Assembly (NCBI GenBank): GCA_018105865.1
Contig: CM030840.1
Coordinates: 12,237,794-12,301,793 of the forward strand
Reading direction: 5' to 3'
DNA from: Metaphire vulgaris
Lineage: Eukaryota > Annelida > Clitellata > Crassiclitellata > Megascolecidae
DNA: 64,000 nt
The position numbers and the translations under genes are program-made. The notes below the pieces were generated by a model. The model ran no database searches, was not told the DNA's origin, and saw only the letters and a program-made list of their open reading frames with translations. Numbering within the stretch: the first letter of the stretch is position 1; the number at the start of each line of letters is the position of its first letter. Positions 47,619-59,285 of the stretch are shown here, piece by piece.

Positions 47619-47924
47619 CTACACATGCTGGCTTATTATATATACCATTTTATTGGAAATTTAATTAGATCTAAATGTAGGCTACACCGTCTGGTTCCTG
47701 CAGCTTGAACGAATAAGCATGCTCTTAAATGCGTATCAACCCAATAGAATTGAATAGATAATAATTATTGGAATTTGGAAATATTGACATATCGGCATTT
47801 GCGTATCCTCCAGTACAGAATCAGATATTAATATGGCCTGCATGGCATTATGGACTCACGCTCAGTGCATCATTATCAATGTGGTTTGCGAAAAAATTTA
47901 AAGAAATTATTAGCGCAATAATGT

Positions 47925-48140
<216 letters not shown>

Positions 48141-48598
48141 GGATTACACCAATCAATGACATTATGGGGATGGCGAACACCAGTGGAAAAGAAGTTCTTG
48201 ATTTTTTGACAAAATATGGCAACAAAGCAAAATCTCGTTCCCCAAAATGGAACAAAATTAGACCTAAGCAAAAGCTTTCATAATTTTTCCGAGTAAAATG
48301 AAAGAAGTGATATGTTTTTGGAATGTCTTAAAATTTAGTATTTTCTGATTGCACAAAATACACCTTCTTTAAGCATCGTAAGAATTTTACAAATAGAGTA
48401 AACAGTAAAGTTAAGCGCGAAGTTAAAAAAACTACACGTGGTTAACAAAAGTTAACAAAAGTTAACTCTCTAGAGCGAAGAGCAAAATGCTTTGAAATAA
48501 ATGTTCATTTGGTTTTTTTCTTCCAAAAAGAAGTAATAATTACTGTATAAGCCACAGTCCGATGTGATAATGTTTGTTTAGGTCATAGTCACTGTAAT

Positions 48599-48600
48599 CA

Positions 48601-48636
<36 letters not shown>

Positions 48637-48637
48637 G
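48599..48637. repeat. (GTC)n microsatellite
   Basis: About thirteen GTC units, followed directly by a MITE end, so it is probably the insertion target. Confidence 0.9.
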
Positions 48638-48849
48638 GGCCGCTTTAAGGCATAGGCATGTGCCTAGGGCCCCGTGATATACGAGGGCCGAGGGGCCCCG
48701 CGGACGGTGACAAAAATTTGTTAAAAAGGTCACCGCTTTATTCTGTTTGATTCTTAGTAATTTTCTCCTCCAAAAGCAGAATAAGAGTAAAAGGTTATCG
48801 TTATTTTTTTTTAAATGCCAAAGGCCCCCAAACTTCTTCAAATGGCACT
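48638..48849. mobile_element. hAT-like MITE, CAGGGCCGCTTT ends
   Basis: The left end CAGGGCCGCTTTAAGGCA and right end CAAATGGCACTG are imperfectly inverted. The flanks GTCGTCGT and GTCATCAT match at 6 of 8. Confidence 0.55.
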
Positions 48850-49089
48850 GGTCATCATCATCATCTGATTCTCAACCATAACCATCATTATTATCATTGC
48901 AGCTTTCCACTGTCACCAATTTAATTATCTCCTTTGCTGCGCGCGCACACACAACACACACACACCTTTGACATGAAACTGATTGGAACTGTCGACCACA
49001 GCAATCAAACATATCAATAATACAATTGTACAGTTGGCCACGTATCGCCAATCACAGTTTCTTAGTTTACGTTTTAGGCGTCTCTTTCT

Positions 49090-49714
49090 TTATTTACTTC
49101 TCACTCGTGTGTACAGTAACACGTTTGCTTTGTCATTGAGACCTACCACCAACTGCCGGCCACTTAAGACACAGAGAGAGACCGACTTCCTACCACTCCA
49201 GTGCATGCGTGTGCAGTTCCTCCGCAGAAGAGTATTCCTCCAAGACGATTGGTCTGTCGTCGAGATGTGCTCCCTCTCTGCTCTGGCGCTCGGCTGCTGC
49301 TGCTGCTGCTTGGGTCGACCGACACACGGCAAACGTCCTCACCCGACCGACGTCGGCCCCGAACTTCCCGCCGTCGACGTAATCGTCGCTGGACGCTGTC
49401 GTTCATCCGTGTTGCCACACCGCGACCCGTCCGCCACTCCTGCAGCAGCAGCAGCAGCAGCAGCAGTTGCTGCGGCCGCGCTCGCTTGCTCGCTCGCGTC
49501 CGTCAATGTCGTCGGTCCGAAGCGCGCTGCAGTCAGGCGCTGCCGGTAATCGGGCGGCTGCTGTCCTCCGTCTTCTCCCTCCTCCTCCTCCTCCTCCTCC
49601 TCCTCCTCCTCCTCCTCCTCCTCCGCAGGTCTTTGCGAATGCCGATGGCACATGCGCCGCCGCCCCTTCTCCCTCCATCCCCCGCCGCCGCCGCCGCCCC
49701 TTCTCCCTCCATCC

Positions 49715-49747
<33 letters not shown>

Positions 49748-49843
49748 AATCGCTTGCATTATTGACGAATTATCTGCGAATTCTGCATTATTGCGAAACC
49801 CGTCTAAAGCATCGGCGATCCGTGTTCCCGAGAAGGGAACGGC
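49090..49843. promoter_or_regulatory. GC-rich island with CTG, CCT and CCG arrays
   Basis: This is the most GC- and CpG-rich stretch of the window. It contains CTG/CAG runs (about 49290-49310 and 49440-49465), a (CCT)n array (49576-49623) and CCG arrays (49683-49745). Long frames exist on both strands: plus 49201-49929, poly-Leu/Ala/Pro, and minus 49339-49653 with a poly-Glu run and poly-Ala. They are driven by the arrays, and I do not call either as a gene. The block lies about 1.5 kb 5' of the 47.6-kb candidate exon on the minus strand, so it could be a promoter or first exon of the dystrophin gene or of an unseen gene. The island resumes at 50437 after a hAT insertion. Confidence 0.4.
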
Positions 49844-50436
49844 CAGTGATGGGCAAAATACTTTTCAAAAGTATTTTCAAAATAGAAAATAAAATAGTGC
49901 AAAAAAGTATTTTGAAAATAACAAAATGAAATACTTTACAAAAGTATTTGCAAAATACAAATAAAAATAGTATTTTCAAAATAGTTTTTGGAAAATACTG
50001 CTGTTCCAATGACTTTGCCTTACGTCAATAAATTGATTTTTGCATTGTATCACAATATTGTATTAAGGTTTTCTACAGCAGCAGATTCAACACAGTCCAT
50101 CGTCCATTATGGCCAGTAAAAACTAAAAACCAACCGCAAATGTCAGTTCCTCGGCAAAGTTAGCATAAATTGAACTGTTGAACACAAGAAAAACTCACAA
50201 GAACAGTGTAAGTCTGTTAGAATTACAAGTTGACAACAAACTTAGATAAAATTTTTATTTTGAAAAAGTATTTTGGAAAAGTATTTTCTTAAGGTCACAA
50301 ATACTTATAAAAAACTATTTTGAAAATAATGAAATAAAATAATTTTAAAAAGTATTTTTAAAATAGAAAATAAAATAGTATTTTTATTTTCAAAAACAGA
50401 AATACTATTTTCAAAATAGTATCTTGCCCATCACTG
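49844..50436. mobile_element. hAT MITE packed with AAGTATTTTC words
   Basis: The ends CAGTGATGGGCAAAATAC and CTTGCCCATCACTG have perfect duplication GGAACGGC (49836-49843, 50437-50444). It lies inside the GC-rich island, whose sequence is continuous if the element is removed. It shares terminal bases with 43828-44358 but not the interior. Confidence 0.94.
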
Positions 50437-51022
50437 GGAACGGCCGAGGGTCTCGCTCCCCCCTCCCCCAGTCCATCGCTCGCCTGCTACACCCATGATA
50501 CCCAGCTGTAGGAATATGAACATAGCAAGCTTTTGAAAGTTGGGAGATTTGTGATTCGAAGTTAAGAAAAGAATCAAATTTGAATTCGCGAGATTTCTTG
50601 CATTTGGAACATAGATTATTGTGGTTTATTATTGTGTTTATATACCAATGACCCCCCCCCCCACCGTCGCTATGCCCCTGGGCTTCAGGTGATGCCGGTG
50701 CAACTTAGGTCGTTCGTTGAGCGCTAGCGTTCTTCATGATGAATTAGGCAGTTTCCCACGAAACACACCTTCATTAAGCGTTGTCAACTTGTCACGGTTT
50801 TACAAATTCAGCAAAAGCGCTTAGCCGTGTGGGTGGATGACCCTCAAACAGTTCCAGTAAATAAGTAAGTAAAATCTTGTGAATTTCTATAGCACCATAG
50901 AAAGTAGGTACAACAGTAGGCTCAGTAGCTGCTTATTCCTATGCGCTTAATATACAGTTGGAATAGCTATAGTCGAATTTTAGTGGTCAGCCAGGCAAAG
51001 TCAATTCCAGAGATCAGAGAAG

Positions 51023-51193
51023 CAGTGTTTATTCTAGCCCCCTTGACATTGGGGGATTTTTTGAAATGTTGATGTTCCTGAGTTTCAACGTTTGGGAGGA
51101 AAATTTCATTCCCCAGCCAACATCTAACAAAATTTGGGGACTTCAGGTTACTGGGGGGATATTCCCTCTCTAAGAAGGCCTAGAATAAACACT
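51023..51193. mobile_element. hAT-like MITE, CAGTGTTTATTCTAG family
   Basis: The ends CAGTGTTTATTCTAGCCCCC and GGCCTAGAATAAACACT; the interior has GGGGGATTTTTTGAAATG. The target duplication is imperfect (ATCAGAGA/ATCAGACA). A half copy is at 62623 onward. Confidence 0.65.
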
Positions 51194-51262
51194 ATCAGAC
51201 AAGAGTGGGAGCGGAGAAGAATCAGGCATGCAGACTTCGAAATGATGTATAGACTATAGAAA

Positions 51263-52323
51263 TAGGGTTGCCAGATGCCCAGTTTTTAACCGGACTGTCT
51301 GGTATTTTGTCTATTTGTCAGGTGGGAAAAATTGAACCAAATACCGACAATCCGACATGTCTGCCCTATTATTAAGCAGTGAAAGAAAATTTTTATTTTG
51401 TTGACTTCAGTTTTGTAATGTGCCGCGACCATAATCACAGCATGTAATATCATTGTATTAGGCCATCTGGAGAACGTTAGTTGAAAAGAATCCTCTCAGT
51501 TTTGTATAAATGGCAAAACAAAAGCTCTGATTCAATTCGAATGAAAATATGACAAACATACCAGGTAGATTTAATTATATTTTGCCAAATAAGACAAAAG
51601 GAGAGAAATAGATAGTGGAATTTCTTGAAAAGTATCGTTTTTATAATTTTGTCCGGAACATACCTTAATTTGTTACTCGTCCGAACAATCATATAAGTAC
51701 GGCTAAATCGCTCAACTGTCAGACAGATTTGCGTACATCCCACAAATGATTTCCTGAGATTCTCTATTGTTAGCGGAGTTTCAGCGCAAAATGTTCGGAA
51801 TACGATTAATTTTTAAAAGTACCAGTATTGTCAGTTGCAGTGCATACTTTCAAGGGCCTGTATTGGCTCATACGCTATTGACCCACTTGATCTAATCGAC
51901 TGCATGGAAGAGAATTAGTGACATGCAATTTTAAGTAGGCCTATATTTTATACAATTTAAAAAGATATTAATAAAACCAACTGAATCCAGTAAATAAATA
52001 CAAAGTCATGTAATAGTTTCTTTTATTTCTTTATTGTAGATGGTACAGTTTACATACATTTAAAATGTTATTGTTTTATTTACAATATATGTTATTTGAA
52101 GCGCTGAGGATCAGAGTGGCTTATCCAAAAAAGCAAATTTTGAGAAAACGGATTTGAATATTGGAATGAACTTGTGAAATCATCAAGTTAGAATTTATCA
52201 GCTTTGACAGAATATATAAAACAAATCATTTCCCTGATCAATCTAGTTAAGTGTGCATTTTTGTCACCTACGCGGGTGGATCCGGTATTTTGGAGACTGG
52301 GGTTTGGCAAATTGGCAACCCCA
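51263..52323. mobile_element. TAGGGTTG-family element, inverted copy
   Basis: It starts TAGGGTTGCCAGATGCCCAG and ends ATTGGCAACCCCA. The content is the reverse complement of 24080-25260 (for example TTTCTTTTATTTCTTTATTG against its inverse). No matching target duplication is seen. Confidence 0.75.
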
Positions 52324-53470
52324 TAAAGTCCAGTTGTACTTCAGCTCATGCTGCGTCATGCACCAACTCTCGAGTTCAGCACAAGACGAATAATGACGGC
52401 CGACCTTAATATGGAACAAATAATAAATTAATTTAGAAAGAACAACGGCCTATTAAATTACTGATTGAAACGGCAATGAAGTGAGGCAGAGATCTATAAC
52501 AGATTACATTTCAAAATGCAATCACAAAGCCAACAATAAATTCCAATCAAATGAGAGCACACCGATATAACACAGAATATAAAAACAGGGACTTCATTTG
52601 GGGGAGGGGGCCGTTGCCCTCTGATTTTTAGGGAGAAAATATTTTTTCACCGATGTTTGTGTTCTTTAGTTTTTAAATGCAAAAAATATTTTTACCAACA
52701 TCAACCCCGAAAGGAGGTTTGTGTTCTAATTAATTAATCGCGTTTTTAAAAATTATCAGATCGAAAGTGTCTTGCAAATTGAAAACAATAAAAAGTAAAT
52801 ATCTATCATATTAAAATCCTTATCTGTATGTCTCTCTGTCTATTAATTGGTTGACTATTGGTAGACGGTTTCATCAACATCAATGCGTTGGTGGACGATG
52901 TTCGAAGACGACGTTGCTATGTCGATTAAACACGGTTTAGTCGAGTCATTGCAGCGTCAGAATTAATCGTTCGCAACCTGAAGTTGCGCAATTTAACGTA
53001 CATTTTAACGTACAAACTAAAAAATGGCCACAGTCGTCAACTTTATTACGTGGCGCAAGCTTGGCTAGGTGGCGATCATTGAAATGTTCAGCGTCAATGA
53101 TTGGGTATTAGGTAAGGTATTGGATTAGTATTATCCTGCACTGCGAGCGAAAAACAGTCTTTCTAGAGTGAAACAGTTCTTTCTGATAAAAGGGGCAGGG
53201 GGCACTGTTAATGATGAATATGTGATTAACAATTCCAATAACACTAAAGAATAGTTAAAATGTCAGTTCAGCAGAGGGGCCGCAGTAGCTAAGAACTAAA
53301 ATTTAAATGGCCGACAAGTTAAAACACTTTATAAACGGCAACGATTTAAAAATGTGAATAGTTTCTCTCGGAGGGTCTGAGCGCAGTAGCTAAGAACTAA
53401 AATTTTAAGTTAGATCCAACGATTTAAATTTTGAATAGTTCTAGTCTGCATCACTGCTTCCTCGACCCCT
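52324..53470. other. no gene recognised
   Basis: It includes two direct copies of CAGTAGCTAAGAACTAAAAT (53284 and 53383) about 100 bp apart. No exon evidence. Confidence 0.5.
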
Positions 53471-53472
53471 AA

Positions 53473-53721
53473 GTGCTTGGAGCTAAGATCAAAATGCTTG
53501 GGAATGAAATTTCATTTCGTGGATATTTTATTAAGAAAATAATCATGCACGAAAATCCGACAGAAAATGTTCATTTAATCGTGAAGCAAATACAAGTCGA
53601 ATGCGAAGGTCGCTTGCGCAAACAGGTGAGAAAATCACAACATTTCAAGGTCTACAACTATGCATGGTTTCTTCATGTAACCCAAATAAATAATTTCTGT
53701 CATCTGCCGAATACTTGCTGA
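53473..53721 (+). CDS. unassigned 82-codon ORF, possible exon
   Basis: The frame contains HENPTENVHLIVKQIQ and VECEGRLRKQ, then a possible donor AACAG|GTGAGA at 53632. Amino-acid usage looks more protein-like than in most local frames. It sits inside the dispersed repeat family noted at 48.3-58.9 kb, so it may be part of an old element. Not recognised. Confidence 0.2.
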   Translation: MLGAKIKMLGNEISFRGYFIKKIIMHENPTENVHLIVKQIQVECEGRLRKQVRKSQHFKVYNYAWFLHVTQINNFCHLPNTC

Positions 53722-54356
53722 AAATAGCTGAATTTTTGGCAAAAATCTGAGGTATACAAAATCGTATTCAATTCAAATGGAAATTCCGCAGATAAATTAC
53801 ATAAACCCTTTGCATTATCACTTTGCCGAGTAAAATGAAAGAAGTGATAAACAGATTTTGATCTATCTTACCATTTATAATTTTTTTTCATAAAACACAC
53901 CTTCGTTAAGCGTCGTAAAAGTCTTTTAATAGCTAAAGAGCAATAGCTTATTAACCGGCAGATTATCAAAAATCGAATTAACTTTAATAGCCTGGGAGTA
54001 AGGACAAAATGCTTCGGAATGAATTTCCATTCATTTATTTTTCCATAACAAGCATCGCAGGCGAAAATCATACGCTATTATGTTCATTTTGTTTCTGAGT
54101 CAAACGGAGAGTTCGGAGATATTCAGCAGCGATCACAATTGATGGAGATTGCGCTTATCTACGGGGAAGCTAGAATAATTTTTAAGCTGTAGATCACGGC
54201 AATTCAACTATATTTACTCGCGGGCCAAAATGCTGGAAATGAGAATCGCCGCGGTCCACAGGTCCAAGCACAGCTTGCAAAAATTCTTATAACGGTGCAA
54301 TTGAGGACACTTTCACGTGGTGACTTTAATAAGCGGCAAATGTGTGCCGTTGTGAC

Positions 54357-55621
54357 CAGTGATGGGCACTAGTTGGAAAAAAAGTAGTTAAACTAAACTT
54401 TATTTTTAACTAAATATTTGTAGTTAAACTATTATTTTAACTATTAGTTAAAATTTTCCAAAAAAGTTTAACTAAACTTTTTTAAGGTAGTTAAACTATT
54501 TCCAACTATTTTGCAACTTGTTTGTAATTTTTTATTATTCGATTCCTTTCAATGTAACAAAAAGAACTCGCCGTAATCTATGAAGGCTTACAGCGGCGGT
54601 TGCAAGAACTCTCGGTGGGGGATGCAATGAATTTCTAGGAAAGATCCCGCCAATTGTCAAAGGAATTATATCAGGGTTGTCCAACTGGCGGCCCGCGAGC
54701 CGGATCCGGCCCGCGGGACAGTTTCATCCGGCCCGCCACCGAGTTTGGGAAAATAACAATTTTAGCTATATGACCGGTTATTACCGTTATTTTAAGGACT
54801 AGGAGATTGCCAAATTGCTTACTTATCCACAAGGGCATAGAACAAGAATAAATAGCAATGTGTAATGCTATGTTTCATTGTATTCTTTACCTACATTTTC
54901 AATTGACACTGTTAAACTTAGATTTATAAACTTAGTCTTAGACCAAGGTATTACCGGTACTTGTAATCATGTGCGGCCCGCGACGTTGGGTTTGTGGTCC
55001 AATGCGGCCCGCCATCTGATTTGAGCTGGACACCCCCGAATTATATGTAAATGGTTTAGAAGAAATCTGTAGATCTGATTTATAAAATATAATGTTGAGA
55101 ATTGGCAATGTATAAAAGCGATTTTAGTCTGGTTGTACAGAGTCATAGTGCAAAATGAACTGCAGTTAGTCAGTAAGTATACTGTTAGACCAAAGTACTA
55201 CCAAGAAATAAATACCAAAATATTTTCTCTGAAATTCATCAAAGCCACACATGCATTTTTGGTGGGCTGGTGGGGGATGCATCCCCAGTCATCCCCAACG
55301 TGGAACTGCCCCTGAAGACTAATGCAGGCAGTACTTGCATCAAATAATGTGATTAACTATCACGATCAGAAGGGTCAACAACAATGTCAGCAAGACTTGT
55401 GTAGTTCATTTTCATGTTTCAGTACAAAGAGCAATAAGAAAGCAGTATAATAAAAAAGTTGGCAAAAAAGTAGTTAAACTTTTAGTTGTAACTATTTTAA
55501 AAAGTAGTTAAACTATTGCTGTAACTAGTTACGAAAAAAGTAGTTAAACTATTGCCTCAACTAAATTTTTCCAGTTAAACTAATAGTTATAACTATTTTA
55601 GTTAACTAGTGCCCATCACTG
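54357..55621. mobile_element. hAT MITE (AGTTAAACT type) with nested hAT
   Basis: The ends CAGTGATGGGCACTAG and CTAGTGCCCATCACTG have perfect duplication GTTGTGAC (54349-54356, 55622-55629). AGTTAAACT words fill both ends. The middle holds the separate insertion 54672-55038. Confidence 0.94.
54672..55038. mobile_element. nested hAT element, CAGGGTTGTCCAACT ends
   Basis: The left end CAGGGTTGTCCAACTGGCGG and right end AGCTGGACACCCCCG have perfect duplication AATTATAT (54664-54671, 55039-55046). GC-rich subterminal words GCGGCCCGC recur on both strands. Confidence 0.92.
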
Positions 55622-55708
55622 GTTGTGACTGATGGACCCTCACGATCAATGGAAGACGCAAAGTGGACCGGCTTCCGAAATGTTTGAGTAGCCTTACCCC
55701 TGGACTGG

Positions 55709-55790
55709 TCAGTGTTTAATCTAGACTCCTGGACTCCGGGGGGAACTGACAAAGCCAGCCAGAGGAAAAACTGACAAAGCCGCTGATAAA
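55709..55790. mobile_element. one-ended CAGTGTTTAATCTAG MITE
   Basis: Starts TCAGTGTTTAATCTAGACTC with GACTCCGGGGGGAACTGACA; matches one end of 57527-57725. The other end is missing. Confidence 0.6.
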
Positions 55791-55972
55791 AGGAAATGAA
55801 ATTAGAACGCGGATAATTGCGAGAAAGCAAAAATTCTTCTACAAAGATATCGATTTTCATTGGACCGATGAAGCTAAAATTCTTACGATTTCTTATAATA
55901 AATGCAGCTGAACTAGTGCCACTATTCTGTTAATTCCTCCCCCTCCTCCCTCTCTCCCCATTCCATCCCAAT

Positions 55973-56139
55973 CAGTGTTTTTATCCAGGTCCCAGGTCTT
56001 TTGGGGAAAATTTGACTTGGCTGGAGGGGAAAATACACAGTTCACTGCAAAATTTTTGTCACTGCTGAAATTTAGGGAGAGGGCGGGCTTTTGAGGTTTT
56101 GGGGAATCGCCCCCCCTAACAGGCCTGGATAAAACACTG
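55973..56139. mobile_element. hAT MITE, CAGTGTTTTTATCCAGG ends
   Basis: The ends CAGTGTTTTTATCCAGG and CCTGGATAAAACACTG; the flanks ATCCCAAT and ATCCCACT match at 7 of 8. Confidence 0.85.
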
Positions 56140-56185
56140 ATCCCACTCAAGGCCCAGTATTATCCATGACCTGCTTTATTCTAGT

Positions 56186-56450
56186 CAGGGCGCGATTTGT
56201 AGGGGAAGGGGGATCCCCCCACTGCCCAACTGCATCCCCTCTACTGCCAAATCTCCCACCACTACATCCCCCACTGCAACACATCACCATCCCCAAGCTC
56301 GACATACAACACTTCCCTGCCCCCAACCTTAACTGCTACATACACAACAAATGGTTGGCCCCCCATGATTAGAAGTTGCCCCAACGGCTCCCACTTGAAA
56401 TCCTATATCCCCCACCACCACCACTGCTCCAGGTCACAAATCGCACCCTG
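56186..56450. mobile_element. hAT MITE with borrowed interior
   Basis: The ends CAGGGCGCGATTTGTAGG and CACAAATCGCACCCTG have perfect duplication ATTCTAGT (56178-56185, 56451-56458). The interior (56340-56400) is the ACAAATGGTTGGCC ... AGAAGTTGCC core otherwise found in CAGTGGCGGCTC elements. Confidence 0.92.
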
Positions 56451-56661
56451 ATTCTAGTTCTTGATATTTATCATCTCTGAGTCAAAAGTCCTCCGCCTGC
56501 AACGAATAAACGCCGACATTTGACAATCTCTTAGTAGGCCCCTGGCCCCCTGCACGATAGCGATTAATTATCGCAGATAGCCTACTTACTATAAGCGTGA
56601 CATGCGGGCTGAAAGACGGAAGGATACAATCATTCCCGCCTGTGGTCTTCGTGTGTGGGGT

Positions 56662-56994
56662 CAGTGGCGTAGCCAGGATTTTCGAAAGGCGGTTTGGTTT
56701 TGATCATGCATGACCAACTTCGAAAAATCTTGACAAGCAAAAACAAGGTCTTCGTTATGTGTGGCTCCTCTTGTACTTTTTCGCTTTCAGATGTGCTGCA
56801 TGACAAGCAAAGAAGGGTCGTCACCTTACATCTTTACATTCTATTGCACTTTAGCACTTAGAAATTATTTGGGGGGGGATTTTGGCCACCAAAACTGCGT
56901 CCGAAAATTAAAAATGTATGGAAACATATTTTTAAAATATTTCCATCGGCGTCCAAGGAGGTTTAACCCCAACCCATCCCCTTGGTTACGCCAT
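56662..56994. mobile_element. hAT-like element, CAGTGGCGTAGCC ends
   Basis: The left end is CAGTGGCGTAGCCAGGATTT and the right end CCTTGGTTACGCCATT. The flanks GTGTGGGG and TTGTGGGG match at 7 of 8. The ends are imperfect. Confidence 0.55.
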
Positions 56995-57111
56995 TTTGTG
57001 GGGCCATCCGTTTTAAATTGCATAATGTTTCAGCTGGGAATCGGTCGAATGATGGATCGCAGTCGAAGACAACGGCCGACCAGATAACGAGCAGTTTGCG
57101 ACAGACAGACT

Positions 57112-57148
57112 CCACACACACACACACACACACACGCACACACACAGC
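57112..57148. repeat. (CA)n microsatellite
   Basis: An ACAC run with one CG interruption. Confidence 0.9.
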
Positions 57149-57526
57149 GTGCTGCGAATCATTGCGTTCGGCCCTAATGGGCCCCAGTGGCATTCCTCGT
57201 ATAGGAGATAGGACCCATGTCTTGCGTTCAAACGCTTTCCACAGTCGCCGGTCGTCTGTATAAAACTCTCAGAAATGCGCCACAAATCGGAGTTGCTATT
57301 GTAGGTCGAGTAGAAAACCCGAAAATCTAGAAACCTAGAAAAAAATTTTCCGAGGAGGGAAGCAATGACGAACCAATTTTGTCGATTCTTTGTACGCTCG
57401 TTCCGTGCTTGTTTTTGTTAGTAAACGTCGAACAAACAGGAGATATCGCGGGTTTACCGCCCCGTTTCAAAATTCTTGACGGTTACATATAAGGCCAGTA
57501 TAAAGAGACAGAGTGGAAATTCCTAG

Positions 57527-57725
57527 CAGTGTTTAATCTAGGCCGTTTCCGGGGGAAAATTGCCCTTTCCCCGGAAATTTCAAATTCTCCCCGGAAATTT
57601 TGGAATACTACATGGACTAACAGCGGCCCCTAGCAGAATTCCCCTCCGGCTTTGTCAGTTTGCCCCCCCCCCTCCACCGGCTTTTTCAGTTTTCCCCGGA
57701 GTCCAGGAGTCTAGATTAAACACTG
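57527..57725. mobile_element. hAT MITE, CAGTGTTTAATCTAG family
   Basis: The ends CAGTGTTTAATCTAGGCC and GTCTAGATTAAACACTG have perfect duplication ATTCCTAG (57519-57526, 57726-57733). Collinear with 23269-23450. Confidence 0.95.
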
Positions 57726-58137
57726 ATTCCTAGTCATTGTTTAAAGGCTTAATCATAATGATCCTATACTGGCCTGCTCTTTAGGCCTAAGTATCAAGGG
57801 GATGGGGAAGCGTAGGATGATCATCACTTGTTTAGCTAACTTATTTAGCAAGATGAATCTATCGTTATAAATCACCCAACTGTTTTTAGCTCTATTACAG
57901 TGTGTTTTTATGCAACATTAAATCTTGATTTTCAGATTTAAACTTGCTCTGCATGGTGTTCCATATTTTACAAGCCCACTTTTGTGCATCACCCCCAACA
58001 CCCTCCAATCTGAGACCGACGCCCCCAACACCTCCTCCCCAATATGAGAGCCGGATGATCTTCTTTTTTGCTTGTCAGACTTTTCGACAGGGCACCATCA
58101 GAATATACCAACAACAACCCTCCCCAAACTGATAAAC

Positions 58138-58270
58138 TTAGCATGATTTAAAGTGGCTTAGAAGGCATTACTGCCTGTGTGAAAGCCACTATAGGGCACT
58201 AACGGGGCTTGAACCCGCTCCGTCAGCCTGACGCTCCAGCACGTAACCCACTCTGTCATCTTCCGCCCCC
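58138..58270 (-). mobile_element. tRNA-derived SINE ending in a LINE tail
   Basis: Minus-strand head: A box region GATGACAGAGTGGGTTACG, B box GGGTTCAAGCCCC. Its 3' end is GTGGCTTTCACACAGGC then GCCACTTTAAATCAT, the same tail as the LINEs at 13378-13660 and 44580-44798. Related copies are at 3629-3755 and 60132-60225. Confidence 0.8.
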
Positions 58271-58519
58271 AAAGTAATAATAATCTGGATTGGAGGTTGG
58301 TTGGGAGTGTTAGGGGGTGTAAAAATATCCCTGCAGATAATCCTAGAAATAAGTTACATGGATTTAGTATTCGTCGATGTTAATCATATGTTTATGTCAC
58401 CCGTGGAAAGTGTTTTTAATGTCTTTTATATAGTTAGCATTTGGGCCTTTCAAAATGTTCATGATTCTCACTGTATTCATAGCACTAAATGACTTTAATA
58501 GTTGTATTACGTCATAATC

Positions 58520-58625
58520 CAAATCAATGCATTTTGCCATCTGGCGAACGCTCTTATTGGAGAGGCTCTTGCATTTTGGACAAAATCTAGCAACAAAATA
58601 AGACTTCATTCAATTTGAATGAAGC
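58520..58625. mobile_element. fragment of the TAGGGTTG family, inverted
   Basis: Contains CATTTTGCCATCTGGCGAACG, matching (first 20 bases) the inverse of phrases near 24930 and 46405. Confidence 0.5.
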
Positions 58626-59285
58626 AAATTGGCACTTTTTCATTTTGACGAGGAACACGAAAAAATGATTAACGGCATCTGAGGTGCTTTAGCATAGGCC
58701 TATTTAGTGTTTTGGGTTCGCGCGAGACGCACCTTTATTAAGCGTCACATGTCGTAGTATTATAAATTCAACACATTCGCTTAACCTAAAGTATCGACAA
58801 AAAGCCCGTAATGGCTTAGACGCCTTACAGCCATGAGCAAAATGCTTGGGAATTGATTCAATTGGTAGTGGTTTTTCAGAATAAAATTTACAGTGATTCG
58901 TCCAATGTAAAAATGGGTGTCCTCCACTGAATGTAGCAACCTGAACACGTTGGTAAAATCAGAATTCCTCAAGCAAGTAAGATTTTCAGAGGCAGCGCAT
59001 TTTGACATTTACATTATTCAGCCAAGTCCAGATCCGCAAAGATTTCGTTTCCAGGGGATGCGCCTGGTTTGCCTCGCTGAGTTGTCAAATCCACGATGTT
59101 ATCCGTTGGTATGAAAAAGAGGTTGGGGCCACATATCTGCATCCCCGTCTAACACCAGAGTTTAGCCTGTTGTAAACCATTCATATAGTTGTCCTTCATA
59201 CTGAATGGCACTCAACGTGTTTGTGCAGAGTTCTTTTATTAATTCCACAATTTTGGCCGACAGTCCTATCGATATTATATAGGTG

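Noticed and set aside
49201..49929. 242-codon plus-strand frame, the longest in the window, as a gene
   Set aside because: It is made of translated CTG, CCT and CCG arrays in a GC-rich, stop-poor island and runs into a hAT MITE. There is no domain or splice support.
58190..58270. tRNA gene on the minus strand
   Set aside because: The A and B boxes belong to a SINE whose body continues into a LINE-type tail; related truncated copies exist at 3.7 and 60.1 kb.
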